Positions 12,837-25,400 of a stretch of DNA of 64,000 bases are shown in pieces (position 1 is the first letter of the stretch; the number at the start of each line of letters is the position of its first letter). Made by a program: the position numbers and the translations under genes. The notes below the pieces were generated by a model that was not told the origin of the DNA, did not search any database, and saw nothing but the letters and a program-made list of their open reading frames with translations. The stretch lies in contig CM035308.1 in the NCBI GenBank assembly GCA_002900995.3, positions 992,001 to 1,056,000 of the forward strand, read 5' to 3'. Origin of the DNA: Ganoderma boninense. Its lineage: Eukaryota > Basidiomycota > Agaricomycetes > Polyporales > Polyporaceae.

Positions 12837-15197
12837 ATGCCGCGAAGCCCGGCAGAGCACCACGCCCACTCGTCCACCTCCCCGCTGACATCACCTGTCG
12901 ACGAAATCGAGTCCGACACACCGCTGGCGCACCCCCCGGAGATACAGGAGCAGTCGAGTCTTCCCGGGCTGGATGGGGCGCCCGTTCGCTGTGAGTTTGC
13001 CTTGTCTGAGTGCCATGCGGCTCTAGCAGCTCTCTGAGACGGTTTGTCCCGGCAGGGTTTGATGTGAGTATTTTTTGCGGCCGCACACTCTGGCGGAAGT
13101 GAACAAGGCACCCGACGCATCCTCCTGCAGGCGGATCGCAACGAACCATATACCCAGATCCATCCCTTTCAAGAACAACATGACACAAGCGTCGAGTGCG
13201 TACGCGTATCTGAGAGGCGTCGCGGCTTCCGTGCTGAAGCCTGTCCAGGTTCTTCTACAAGCCGATAACCTTAACTGCGCTGGGGGTGGGATTTGCGGTC
13301 CTAGCGTATGTCGCGATGACGCAGGACGTGCTCAAGGAGGGGCAGGAGAAACAGCGAATGTGAGTCCCGCGTTTCGTATCCCCCCCTTGAGTGGGGCAGC
13401 CTGCATCCGGGGTTAACGATTGGCCAGCGGCGTGTACGCCGCCGTAGCCTCGTTTGTTCTATTCTCGATGATCCAATTCCGCGACGGCCCGTTCATTCGC
13501 CCCCACCCCGGTGAGTGCCTTCCCCGCGGTTTCACCAGTGCGTGTTTTCCCCCGCATCTGACGGCCGCCGCCGCCCCACAGCCTTCTGGCGGATGGTTTT
13601 GGGCATCAACCTGCTGTACGAGCTCGCCCTTGTCTTCCTGCTCTTCCAGGACCTGGACTCGGCACGGTCGATGATGAAGTATCTGGACCCCAATCTTGGC
13701 CGACCGCTCCCGGAGAAGAGCTACGCCGAGAACTGCGACCTCACCGTAGACAATGTGTGGGTGCGTCCAGCCTCTCGCTATTCACCGCGGTCCCCGCTGT
13801 CTCGAGTCTCCACAAAGCTGACGTGCGGCCGTAGAACGCGATCGACATCTTTTGTTTGGCCCACGCCCTCGGGTGGTTTGGCAAGGCCCTCATCCTCCGC
13901 GATTACTGGTTCTGCTGGGTCGGTCCTCCCCTCCCGCGCTTCGCTGCCTTTTTCAACCAAGCGGGCGGGCTGACGCGCCGTCCATTATTTTCTGCTTCCC
14001 AGATCCTGAGCGTGGCATTTGAATTCGCAGAATACAGCCTGCAGCACCAGCTCGCAAATTTTGCAGAGGTACGTCATACCCCGTCATTGCGAAGCTCGGC
14101 TACTGAAGCGAACGGTGTGGCACAAGTGCTGGTGGGACCATGTGCGTACACGCCAGATATCGGCGCAACCTCGCGGTACTGACGTCGTACACAGTGGATC
14201 CTGGACGTCCTCGTCTGCAACTGGCTCGGCACGTACGTGGGTGAGTGTGCGCCGCCTGCGGGGGTCGGCCGACCGCTAAAAATGAATCCGCCGCTGCCTG
14301 TGGCCAGGGATGAAGTGCTGCCAGTACTTCGAAGTCAAGGTATCGGCGCCAAACCGCAGATCCGCGACACGGAGGTGTCTGACTAGCTACAGGGTTACAC
14401 TTGGCGCGGCTTCCGCCAGACGCGAGGCATCCGCTCCAAGACGAAGCGCGTCATCAGCCAGTTCTCCCCCCACGATTGGACGACGTTCAAGTGGGAGGGC
14501 ACCGCCTCGTTTATGCATTATTTCACCGTCGTGCTGCTTTTAGCCGTCTTCCTCGCCGCAGAGCTCAATCCATTCTATTTGAAGGTTTGCCCCCCCCCCC
14601 TCCTCTTCATTTAAGCGACGCTAAATTCAACTCGGACGCTTGCTAGGCGTTGCTCTGGATGGAACCTGACCATCCGTTCGTCATCGCACGTCTGATGGGC
14701 GTATTCTTGTGTGCACTCCCCGCAGTCCGCGAACTCTACCAGTACGTGAACGATCCGAGGTGCGTCAACCTTGTCCGCATCGTCCAGTAATCCCGCTGAC
14801 AGACGGTTGCGTCTGGCACGCCGATCCCCCACCTTCCCCCGCGCCATCACTGAAACGACGGTTCCCGCTCAGGCGGGCCGTGCGAATGGGGCAGCACGTC
14901 TGGCTGCTGCTGGCCACGATTGGGACGGAGCTGCTGGCGATCACGAAATGGAGCCAAGGGCAGTTCCCCGAGCCGCTGCCCAGGAGCGTGCGGTGGGCCT
15001 GGACTGTAGGCGCTACGCTGCTGGTTCTTTATCCCACTGTGCGGGTGTGTGGCGTCGTTCTCTGCTTCGGGGCGCGTGGTCAACTGACTGGCGGTTTGTG
15101 CATGCGTGCGCGCGGGCGCACCTGGCAGTTCGGACAGCCTGCGGCGAGGCGGTATTTGCGCCGGCATCAGCGGAACGGGAAGCCCAAGAACGCATAG
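12837..15197 (+). CDS. Phosphatidylserine synthase, base-exchange (PTDSS) type
   Basis: Integral ER membrane enzyme of the PSS family (Pfam PF03034 type), which swaps the head group of PC or PE for serine; distinct from yeast CDP-DAG-dependent Cho1. Fifteen exons: 12837-12990, 13056-13063, 13131-13195, 13249-13359, 13428-13510, 13582-13760, 13835-13918, 14003-14068, 14127-14141, 14195-14240, 14308-14339, 14393-14584, 14647-14759, 14873-15044 and 15129-15197, giving 462 aa. Seen: FFYKPITLTAL, RDGPFIRPHP, the FEFAEYSLQHQL block, [21 protein letters not shown] from residue 251, AELNPFYLK, LMGVFLCALPAVRELYQYV and several hydrophobic helices. Two exons are tiny: exon 2 (8 nt, clean cag/gtgagt borders, required for frame) and exon 9 (15 nt, CWWDH). 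The N-terminal 50 residues are acidic and Ser/Pro-rich. The start codon is the least certain part. Confidence 0.93.
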
Positions 15198-18100
15198 ACG
15201 GAATCGGTAATAATATTTGGAGTGAGAGGAGGGGGGAGGATAGGGTAGGTAGGTATCATAATCGCGCCGCGCGCGTCTGCTGGGGAGCGAGCGAATGGGA
15301 TGCGGGTGTTCTGGTGCGGCGGCGCGCAGAGAAAGCGTCCGGGGGCATTAACTTACCGTCTATTTCTATCCTAATCACCAGGCACGAGAGCATATACCAT
15401 TCTGATTCTCACAGGAGGGCACGGCGCTGCGAACGCTGCTGCCGGGGTCGGAGCATGGTGCTGATGAAGGAAAGGCAAGGAGAGGCGCGGTGAGGGCCAG
15501 TGTCGCGCGATTGAGAAGCGGGGCGAAGCAGGCGGACCGCGTGGGGGCACGGCGACAGTGGAGAGTTCCATGGATAGGCTGTCTGCGTTTAGGGTTGGGC
15601 GTTGGGCAGGGGGCATCGGGTCTTGAGAATTGAGAACTGAATGCGAACGCAATGCAATACTGTATCGGGTGGCTACCTGAAGCGTGCTTGGCCGACCGGG
15701 GGCGGGCGACTGGGGCCCGCGTGTGCCGCACCGGGCGGACGCGAATCGAGATCTGGGCCGGGTGCGGGGGTTCGAAGAAAGGCACAATTGCAGCCCACTG
15801 ATCGATGTGATGCGCGTCGCGCCTGCAGCCGCCCGTCTCGCAGTGGCAGCCCAACCGAACGCCAACGCCTACCGAGAAAGCGAACAACGATCGCGAGAGC
15901 TGCTCTCGGCCGAGGCTTCCACTCCTCGCCAATCGCACCCACTGTCCTTCGCTGCTGCACACCCGGCGCCCCCCGGCACCCTGCCCTCCTCCGAGGTTCG
16001 CGCGCGTCCCTGTGCAGGCATCAGGACCAGTGTCACGACGAGGACGGCCGCGCACGGCCTGGACGAGAGCGGATCGGAAAATACAATACAGAGTTCAAGC
16101 TTACACACCCAGCGGCTCGGCGAGCCACGCCGGGGGAGACTCAGGGAGCAGGGTGCTCGTGCTCTTCACACATCTCTCGCGAGTGAATGAAGACCACTGA
16201 ATGGTGGATCGCGCTAGGCCAGGACAGGGCAGCGAGCTGTCGAGGTGTGCTCGGACGCAGCACTAGCACGAGAATCGCCACTCAGCGGCGGTGGAGATTC
16301 CCAGGAGATAGACCCTCCCCTCTGCGTCCTCGCCTCCACACACTCTGTGCAGACCGCGACACCGAATCTGTATCAGCAGCAGGCACTTGACACTCGGCAT
16401 GGCGGAGCCCTTTCGCAGTCACAGTGGTCCTTGGCAGCCCTCGTAAGTAAACGTAGTCACACCGCCGACGAGCCGTCGACGCTCTTGACTTATCGCGGCG
16501 CTCGCTGGCACTGGATTCTGCCAGGCTCGCGCCCCGGTTCTATATTTCAGGCTGTTGTCACGCACGTCCTACTTTCACGCCCGGAGAGAGAGAAAAATCC
16601 AAATGCCAAATTACTTACAGCGCGAGCACTGCTGTCAGCCGGTGGGTGGAGCTGAGTGCAGAGGATCGGCCGGTGCGCATAGTTACCATCCGTGGCGTCC
16701 GCGAGCTGCCATCCATTTCGTATACTTTTCGTATGGCGCCCTCCGACATCCGTGGATCGTGTATCGCCCATCGTGCATCGTGGCCCCACCGCATCGTCTA
16801 TCGCCGGGCGTGATGCATAGGTCCCCGGAGGCGCACTACGACAAACAAGGCAAGTCGCGCTCGCGCGCAGCCCAGATCTCCTCGCCCTAATACTGACTTA
16901 CTGCATCCAATTGCCGGTCGCTACTGGCCGTGCGCCGCGGACTGACGGCGCTGCGGCTAGATATGCAACTTGCAAGTACACAGTATATCAGTATACAATA
17001 CTCAAGTAAATAGCGTGGGGGTGGGGGTGTGTGTGACGCGCTGTGCCGCACTAGTGCTATCGCTAAAACAGACATTTCGAAAGCCTGATGATGTCGACGG
17101 TGTCGATGGGACCTCGACGTCGTGACGATCGCTCGCCGCTCAACGCCCGCCCTGCAGGTCCTGGGTCTGCGCCCATGCCCGTGGTCTGTGGGGGGTCTGC
17201 GGGGGCTCTGCGCCTGTGGCGCTGCCGGCGGGTCGTCCGACCGCGCGGGTCCCGAGGGCTGGCACAGTGGCAACTCTCAGGCTAGCGGCAGCCTGCAGAT
17301 GGCCGACCGGAGGGCAGATTCACGGACACAAGCTTGCCAGTGCTAACTTAGTGCCGCCGGACGGTGGCGCTCGCCTTGCCGACGGGCGATGCGCGATGGA
17401 TCGCGGGGCGAGTGAGTTATCGATTCAGTCACAGGAGGTAAGTATGGTTAAGCCACAAGCAGGCGGTGGGGCCGAACTCGGAGCCCGCCACCGTCGTGGC
17501 GTAGCCTGCGATTGCGGGTAGTTATTGCTACGATCGCGGGTACCTGTATGCGTGCCAGTGGGAAGGGGGAAAAACGGCTGGCGAGAAATCTAGAAAGGCG
17601 CAGAAGCTGAAGGGCGTGACAGCGGACGCCACCGAAGCTTTGAGGGCATCCAAGAGCGGGCGCTGGGGCCCCTTCGCCTTCGAGGCTACGTCGGGGGGAG
17701 GGTTGTTTGGGGCAGGAGGGGCAGGAAGAGGCGGATGAATGGTGGATGCTGCATGGTTCCGAAAAGCTTAAAGAAACCCAGACGCGCACATCGCACTGAA
17801 CACTAACGGTGGAATTTGTCAACGCTTGCATGGGTAAGTCGTTGTCTATTTTCGAGACGCGTGGTTTCCGTCCGAAGGTGCGGGTCGCGCGACTTGGCTC
17901 TTCGTTGGGGGATGAGAGGGAATGACAATTGCCTATGACATGGTGTTGACGATGATAGCGAAAGACGTTCAGCGTCAAGATGCCGTCATTGGAACGCAGA
18001 GAGCATTATTATAAACCCGTTGTGAAAAGACTTCTTGATGCAGCAATTCGGAACGGGATGCCCATGAGGAGGCTCGCAACTTGAAGCGCACTTACGGCAA

Positions 18101-19577
18101 GGGGAGAGAGGGCCGGCGGCTACACAAAACGGCCCACAAGAACTTACGGTCTCACGTAGAGGGTCAGTGGCGTGCGACTGAAATGAGACTGGGCAGGGCG
18201 TACGTAGAAGGTCACCCGCGGGATCAATGCCGAGCGTTTTGTGTCCTCTGCCGCCGCATCTTGGAACGCGACGCTGACTTTTGGGGTGCTGGACAATGAT
18301 GTCGGCCAGCAAATGCGCGCTATGAGAAGCCGATTCAGGGAAATGGATGTCGGACATCGAGGTACTGATACTGTCAGCGAGAGCCGGTCACCCTATGCGA
18401 GGAATGGTGCGATGGTGGTCGGACAAGAGGGGAAGAAAATCTTGAGAACGTCTTCCTTTATGCGGCAGACGAGGACGTCCAGCAACTGTATCGGTGGTGC
18501 GCGGCGATTGAGCCCTGCCCGTGTTCAGGATGCTAATGCTGCCCCATAGCCCGGCGCACGACAAAATGGAGATGGTCTCGGGATCTGGCATCCGCCTGGA
18601 CATCTAGGACCGAGAGTCGATACCACGTCTCGAGCGATCGAGCGAGGGGCCGGTGCGACGGTCTAGAGGGCAATTCCATGGAGCCACAAACGGGCACTTC
18701 GAGGTCAGTTCATGTCCGTCTGCGGCGAGCGCAAGTATGCAGAGCGGAAGACTGCGGAGGCATCCATTGACTTTGGGGAACGACTGGACCCGGGAGGTCG
18801 GATAGATGGGCTCCGCGTGAGCCGCGGTTGCCATTTAGGCGTTGGCGGGCCGGGGCACAAAGGCAGACGGCAAGGGGGAGGGTTAATGAGGCGAGAAGAA
18901 GAACAACGGATGGGAGGGGCGCTCGGGAGAGCAGCTTGGTTACCATCGGAGTCAGCGCTGACTGGTGTGAACGTCCGCGGGCTCTCATGGGCGTCGAGTC
19001 GCTCGCGCGCGGGCCTGCCCCTGCGATTAAAATTTGAAGAGAAGTTTTAGGATGGCGGACTTCTGGGAGCACCAGCCATGAGGTGCGCCCTGGCTCACAA
19101 CAAAGGATCGACGGCGGGGTGCACGGACAACATGGCTACGAAGCATTCAGTAGAGATTATGACCGGTAGAGTCACAAGACAACAACACGTCCTCGAATGT
19201 CGCCCATGCGGTCGGGTGGCAAATCAAATGACACGGTTTCAAGACTCACAGAAGGAAGAAAATGGATTGGTATTTATATTGAATGCGTTGAATTGGACTG
19301 TCTGTGTGGGTGGCCTGCATGAGCCTGCATGGAGGGAGAGAATGAGGGTGGCGGAATGAAGGAGGCTGAGAGAGGCGAGGCGAGAGTGGAGGTGGCTGTG
19401 GGCCAGATATGGAAATTGGAGAACGTTCTAGGAAGGTCGGGCGCTTTCTGTGGTGGATCGTCGTCATTGCTCAGCACTGCTCCGTCTCCGTCTTTCTCCT
19501 CGCATACACTCACTCCACCACTCGCCTTGTTCTTTCCCTGCCGCCATCACGACTCTGGTTCATCTGACACCGTCTGT
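15198..19577. other. Gene-poor stretch, 4.4 kb
   Basis: Between the phosphatidylserine synthase stop and the RING-protein start. Several open frames exist on both strands, but they overlap each other, are biased by GC content and match no family I recognise. The final 200 bases are C/T-rich and probably form the leader of the RING gene. Confidence 0.35.
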
Positions 19578-22493
19578 ATGGATCGCGACAACCTGCCAAA
19601 CGATAACAACAACAACGGCTTCTTCCACCTCCTCGACCCCCATCTAGGGGAAGCTATCGGCAACCTCGTCCGAGGTCTTTTGCCGCAGCACCAGCCTCAA
19701 CCACAACCGGTGGATCAGTCGCCAGCGTCCTCGGGCACCCAGGGTCTCTCTGACCTACCGCTACCAGTGCCCACCATTCACACCTCGCAGTTAGGGAGAA
19801 CCGACGTCGGTGATTCTTCAGGGTCGGGTCCAGAGAATAGTGTTGGGTCTATGGTGAGTTGTATTCGTCTGGCAAGTCTTTCATTGATGCCTCACAACAT
19901 TCTGTTCGTCATTGCCTTCGCATTCAGCCCACGCCGTCTCCTTCCACTACTTCACAACCCCTCTTCCACGCCACTGCCAACATGCCTGCTCCCCAGTCCC
20001 CTGACGTGGATCTTTTGGATATCCACGAGGACGCGACTATCTACGAAGATAACCATGACGTAGAGATGGTCTCCAGTTCCGAATCAGACCCGTACCAGCC
20101 TTCTGAAACCACCCCAGCCACTCCAGATTCCAGCGCTCGTACTACACGTCGTGCTCGAGTCGAAGATGACGAAGACGACGAGGACGCCCTTAGAGCTTCC
20201 AACCGTCAGCGTCGACACTCCCGCACGCTACACGACGGCGAGCATCGGTTCATGCCTATCCCCGAAGATCTCGGAGTACCCCATCCTAGCCAAGACGCCC
20301 GTGCTTCCCCACAGCCAAGCGCCGCCTCTGCTGCACCCCAGCCTCCACAGCAGGGCCCAGCTCCTCCACCACAGTTTAATGGGATGACGTGGACATTCGA
20401 TTTCATACCAATCCGTGGACCAAGGCCCGCCGCGAACGCACAGGCACCCGAAGGCGGGGAGCCCGCCACCGGCAACGCTGACCACCAGCACAACCATCCA
20501 CACGGCCAACAGCAGCATGGTCAGGGATGGAACTTCTTCATCAATTTCCAGAACCCGGGAGAAGGTCCTGCGCCACAACCCGGAGCAGGAGGAAACCAAG
20601 GTAGCTACAATCCCATTTTTGCCTCCTCGCATTTCTTTTACCCTCCATTTACAGACGGTGGCAACCAGCCTGGGCCGGGGTTCGCACTTCCATTTCCCCC
20701 ATTCTTCCCGTTCGGGATGGACTTTATGGAACAGCGGGATGACCCCGAACGAGCGCAGCGACTGGTTAAAGGCCTCGAAGAGGTTCCTACCGGACTTGTT
20801 AAGCGCATGGAGCGTGCAGGCGGTCCTGGGACGGGACGTGGTCAAGTTCCAACATGTGCGGTGTGTTGGGAAAGCCTCTTAGATCCTGAAGGCGGTGGTT
20901 TTGAAGGGAATGCTGAGCTCGCGAGGGCTGAAGCCGCCGAGGCTGCAGAGGCCGCACATGAGGAGACGGCTTCTCAGCATGGTCGCGAGTCGGCGGCGAA
21001 CGTGGACGATACAACGCCAACTATGGATCCCTCAGCTGGCTCCCCTTCGTCGCCGAGTCAGCCATCGCAGGCCCAGGAGGGGTGTTCACCTACATCTGCT
21101 GACGAAGACTCGCAACAGCCGACAGTTGTAGTCCTTCCATGCGCCCATGCGTTCCATGCAACTTGCCTTCTCCCGTGGTTCTCCAAGCCAGGCCGCACAA
21201 CCTGCCCATCCTGTAGGTTTGATATCGACCCTGATTCCCTAACCTACAAGCCACCACCTATGCGGCCGCTTCGGACCAACCCCCGGCCGCAGCCAGCCTC
21301 CGCAGCAGCCGGTCCTCAGCCTGAAGGCGTACCTCCTGGACCCGCACCTGCCGCCCCTGCCCCTCCGCCGCCCCCGATTTTCTTTGGCGGTCCGCTTCCG
21401 CCGCCACCTCCCCAATTTTTCCAATTCCCGGCGGCTCCACAGCCGCCGCCTGCGCCTGCCCCGCCCGCAGAAGCGCAGAACGCGCCGAACCCACCCCGTG
21501 CCGCGCCCGCTGCCAGCCGAGACCCGCTGCCCGAGCAGGCGCAGAACGAGCCTGGTCAGCAGCGTCAGCCCCTCCCACCGTTTGTCACGTTCGATATCAG
21601 CATGATTATTCCTATCTACCCCGGACGCAACGGCGGCGGTGCTCCGCCGAACGATGGTGGTGGTGCGCAGGCTCCCAATACCAATGCCACTGCCAACGCT
21701 GGCCCCCCCCGTAGATCCTCAGGGTCCCCAGGCCGCTCCTGCTGCTGCCCCGCCGCCACCGCCGCCACCGCCGCCTCGCACGGACAACAACGGCTTCCGG
21801 CTCGATAACACGTTTTTGCAGGAGGCGGTCCGAACCACCTTTGAGCGTCTGCTTGGCCGGCCCCTGCCTCCCTTCGTCCCCCACCCTCCGCCCCCGGGTG
21901 ATGCCCCGCCTGACGACAACAATACCAACAACAACGGCCAGCCACAGTGGTTCACGTTCTCGACTGGACCGTTGCCGGGTGGTTTCCCGCCCAACCCGCC
22001 GCTGAACATGGGTATGGGCATGGGTATGGGCATGCCCCCACCGGCGGGCGCGGGTACAGGAGGTGCGCCGCGACACCGGTCCAACCCTAGAAGGCCGGTC
22101 GAGAAGCGTCCGTGGGCGCCACCGCCGGCCCCGGGGCCGACGCTGCGCCAGGTGGTGGAACGGAACGAGCGCGAGATGGGCCTGAGGTGCTCAGACGTCA
22201 GTTGCGGGCTGGGCCCGTCGGACGAGGAGCCGGAGCCGGCCTCGTCGTCCGCGGCTAGCCACCTCGCCATCTCTGCGCCCGAGGACGGCGACGGGGGCGA
22301 GGGTGGCAAGCCTGTGTGCGAGCATACATTCCACTCGGCGTGCTTGGTCAGTGCGGAGCGCGTCGCGGGGTGGGGCCAGGGGGTGGCGGATGCTCGGGAG
22401 GGCGGGGAGGTCGAGGTGTCGTGCCCAGTCTGTAGGGCGCACGGTGTGATCTCCCGCGAGAAGTGGGAGGAGGGCGCGTGTGCGCTTGCGTGA
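19578..22493 (+). CDS. Large disordered RING-H2 E3 ligase-like protein, frameshifted
   Basis: Probable ubiquitin ligase with a RING inside long Pro/Gln/Ala-rich disordered arms, the layout of the nuclear quality-control ligase San1; San1 orthology is inference. Exon 1 is 19578-19853 (92 aa); intron 19854-19927; exon 2 starts at 19928. The RING-H2 ligands are Cys402, Cys405, Cys497, His499, His502, Cys505, Cys518 and Cys521, with a 91-residue low-complexity insertion between the second and third. Reading stops at 21808 because of one extra base in the C8 run at 21703-21710. Counting seven C there continues the frame to 22493 (946 aa). That downstream part has acidic/Pro-rich sequence and a second RING-like set: RCSDVSC, VCEHTFHSAC and CPVC (22188-22433). 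The shift is either a sequence error or a true truncation. Upstream in-frame ATG codons exist but look like leader. Confidence 0.8.
21703..21710 (+). other. C8 homopolymer at the frameshift
   Basis: Eight consecutive C fall inside an Asn-Ala-Gly-Pro-rich coding stretch. The frames before and after the run are both clearly protein-coding but offset by one base. Seven C would join them as AGPPVDPQGPQ. Confidence 0.85.
22008..22034 (+). repeat. ATGGGY coding microsatellite (Met-Gly repeat)
   Basis: Alternating atgggt/atgggc units encode MGMGMGMGM in the C-terminal part of the RING protein. It is an in-frame 6-bp unit, so length changes would not shift the frame. Confidence 0.85.
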
Positions 22494-25400
22494 GCCCCCA
22501 CACCCACCCAGAGCTTGCCGCGACCGTATGGGTCGGTCGTTTGCGAGGAGGCATGAGTGACGTTTCATCTCCGGGCGACGACCCTGCGGATTGTGTCGTC
22601 GTTCCATGGCTTCCATACTCGCATCAGCATTATCATATTGGCAGCGGCCGTCCCATCTCGTGTTCGCATTGTATTGCATATGCACGGACAGACATCTGGA
22701 GCATGGCATTCGGGCATGGATTCCCTTTTCTCGCAGACTACATTGTATGCTATCTTCGCGTGTTCGCAGCACCCGGGTTGTTTACCGGAGAGACGAGAGG
22801 AGACTACCGTAGAACGACTAGTATTCTTGTACAGTAGAGAAGGATGTGCACACGGTCGACTCCAATTCCGTCGGCCAGTCCCATTGAGTTGCCCGCGCGC
22901 CAGAGGCGCGAGGCAATCGTGATTGCGCGCTCGCCCTGCAACCTTGAAAGGCTCGTTGGTGCTTCCAGGTTCTCAGACGCACCGGCGAGCCTGGGGACCG
23001 CCACCCCATATCCAGCAACGGCCTATCCTTGGCTAGGTTCTGTCGCCTGTCCACGATGCGCGAACCGAGCATCCAACTCAAGGCCAACGCGTCCTGCCTC
23101 CCCCTCCCGGTCGCATTCCCGTTCTTGCCATTCCCCAGCCTGATCCCCATCCGCTCCCGAACGCCCATGGCATTATCGATCTGCTTCCGCCGGCCAACCA
23201 GAACTCAAGCTGCTGGCTTCTGCGAGATGCATTCTGACTGGCTCGAGCTCGCCCGTCGACCGCGACTGCTCCCGCCGACCTCAGCCTCGACTCGCGTCTT
23301 CGGTGTCCGGCTCGTGCTCCTTGCTGCTGTGTTCGCTTCGAGGCCTCTCCCCTCTTCGCGTCTTCGGTCTTCTGAATCCATATTCCGTCTTCCTGGGTTC
23401 TGTTTTCTGGCCTTCACCCGGTGATCTGCCTGTGCCCCTTAGGTCGTCTTGGATTTGGTCGTCTTGGATTCCGGCCTCCCCCTCCCTGAAATCTCAAGTA
23501 GTTTCAGACCCTGTCTCCATTGCGTGAGCCCGACGCGTGGCCCGCCAATTGCGACACAGAGGACACACCGTGACCCGGGCCTGTGCATCACCCTTTCGCA
23601 AGCGCAGTCGCGCCGTGATCCTCGCTGCCCCCCTTCAGACCGGTCGATGACCGTGACGATGGCCGGTGCAGACCGCAGAGATCCCGGTTGTCAGTTTTGC
23701 TCGTCCAGGAACCTGCTCCGGGTCTAACGGATGCTCGATGGGGTGCATGGAGCACCACAAAGTGGCATCGGCGGCAGCGTGCAGGCCCACATGAGCAGGA
23801 TTCGCAAACTAGTGAGTACAGCCCGTGGCGAGTGACAGCGTCTTACCAGATCTCATTCTCCCCCGGTACCAATATCGATATCGACCGGGCCCCCCTCTGC
23901 AATCTGTCGCGCATCTGGCTTTATCTCAGGCAGGGCTATCTGGCCACGCCGCGAGGCAGATCATGAGAGGCCCCCCGCATTGGCATTGGCTGGTAGCCGA
24001 CATGGGACATGTCGCGATCGGCTGCCCACCCAGGCCAAGACGCAGACGGAGACGCGGCTGTCCCACTCCGCCACATCGACGGCAAAGAGGGGCACTCACG
24101 CTGGCGGGGGAGAAGACGCGTAGCGATTGGCTGGGCCCTGCGCACCTCGCCATGCCTCTACCAACTTCCCCGTGCGGCCGGACGCGCACCACGCGTGCGT
24201 GCGCATGCGGGGCAGCTGCGAACCCTCGCCTGAGACGCCTGCGACAAAACGTCCGAATGCCCATGTCCGTCTCTCCCGAGAGCCGCGCAGGCAAATGATA
24301 GCGTTCGGGTGACAACTTGGCGCCGTGCCCGGCGAATATCATACGGCGACCACTTCGAGCGACAGGGGCTTTGCGTCCTGGCAATGATTCTGGTTTGGGC
24401 TCTGCGGGTTCGGGGTTCTGAAGGCTTTCTTGTGACCATTCCGCGCCACCTTCTGATACCTGGGCGAGGTGCTTTGAATAGCCCTACGCGGCCGCATCAG
24501 CACGCTGGGCTCGCAGGGCCGCAATAAGGATAGATGACGACCAGGTCGGACGCGGTGGACTGCGCAGCCTTGCACGGGATTGGGCCGAGGCATTGAGTCA
24601 GGACACTCGCTGCTCGCCGCGCTCGGGGGCAGTTGCCGTGCAGTTGTTCCCTGAATCCCGGATGTTCTGGGCAGCTGGGGGGACGGCGTAACCATGCGGT
24701 GTGCCGGCGACAAAATGCGATCTGCGCGAGAGGCCCTCGGACTCCAAGGGATTCACCCAGAGCTCCAGCGGGGGCCACGAACGGAAGCACCGTGGCGAAG
24801 AGGGTAAAGATGGGCTGCAGCGTTTCAGCGTTCGAGACGATGTATTGCGAAGCTTGTGCCTTGAGCTGCCGCGTACGTTGGGTGCCGCTGAGAGCAGAAT
24901 ACAGGCTACGCACTCCCAGCGAACGTGGGCGAGGACCTGCACCAGTAACTTTCATTGCCTTGCATGATCATGGGCGTTACGGATGAACGACGTTTGCATA
25001 CATCGCTAGAAGCAATGTTAGGGCCGAAGGTGGGTTGATGGGGGGCCGCGAGGCTTGAGCGGCCGTGCCAATCGCATCATGCATATCCGAACGAAGGACA
25101 GTGTGTGAATCGTCATTCCAGTGCGTCAGGACTCAGGAGCCAGGGGCCGGCGGCGTGCCAGAAGAGCGAGACTCCGTTCTGAGGCAGGCCCGTGTCTTAG
25201 CTCCTGGTAACGACACTTCGGCTTCCCCGCGTCGGGGAATCTGGGCCCTCTTCTCTGCTGCGTCTTGGGAGCAGGCGATAGCGAAGGCGGCACACCGCCT
25301 CAGCGTGCGCAAATGACGCGCGAGCCTGAGGTCAGCGGCCGAGCCGAGAGGCAGACAGCACCCGCGCAGCAACCTTCCGAACCATCGAATACCCCTTGCC

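Noticed and set aside
21711..21731. A 21-nt intron explaining the RING-gene frameshift
   Set aside because: It has GT and AG ends but is too short, and its removal keeps the original frame rather than entering the downstream coding frame.
21612..22507. Long antisense frames opposite the RING gene
   Set aside because: They mirror Pro/Gly-rich codons of the + strand gene and carry no domain; GC-rich coding DNA often leaves the opposite strand open.
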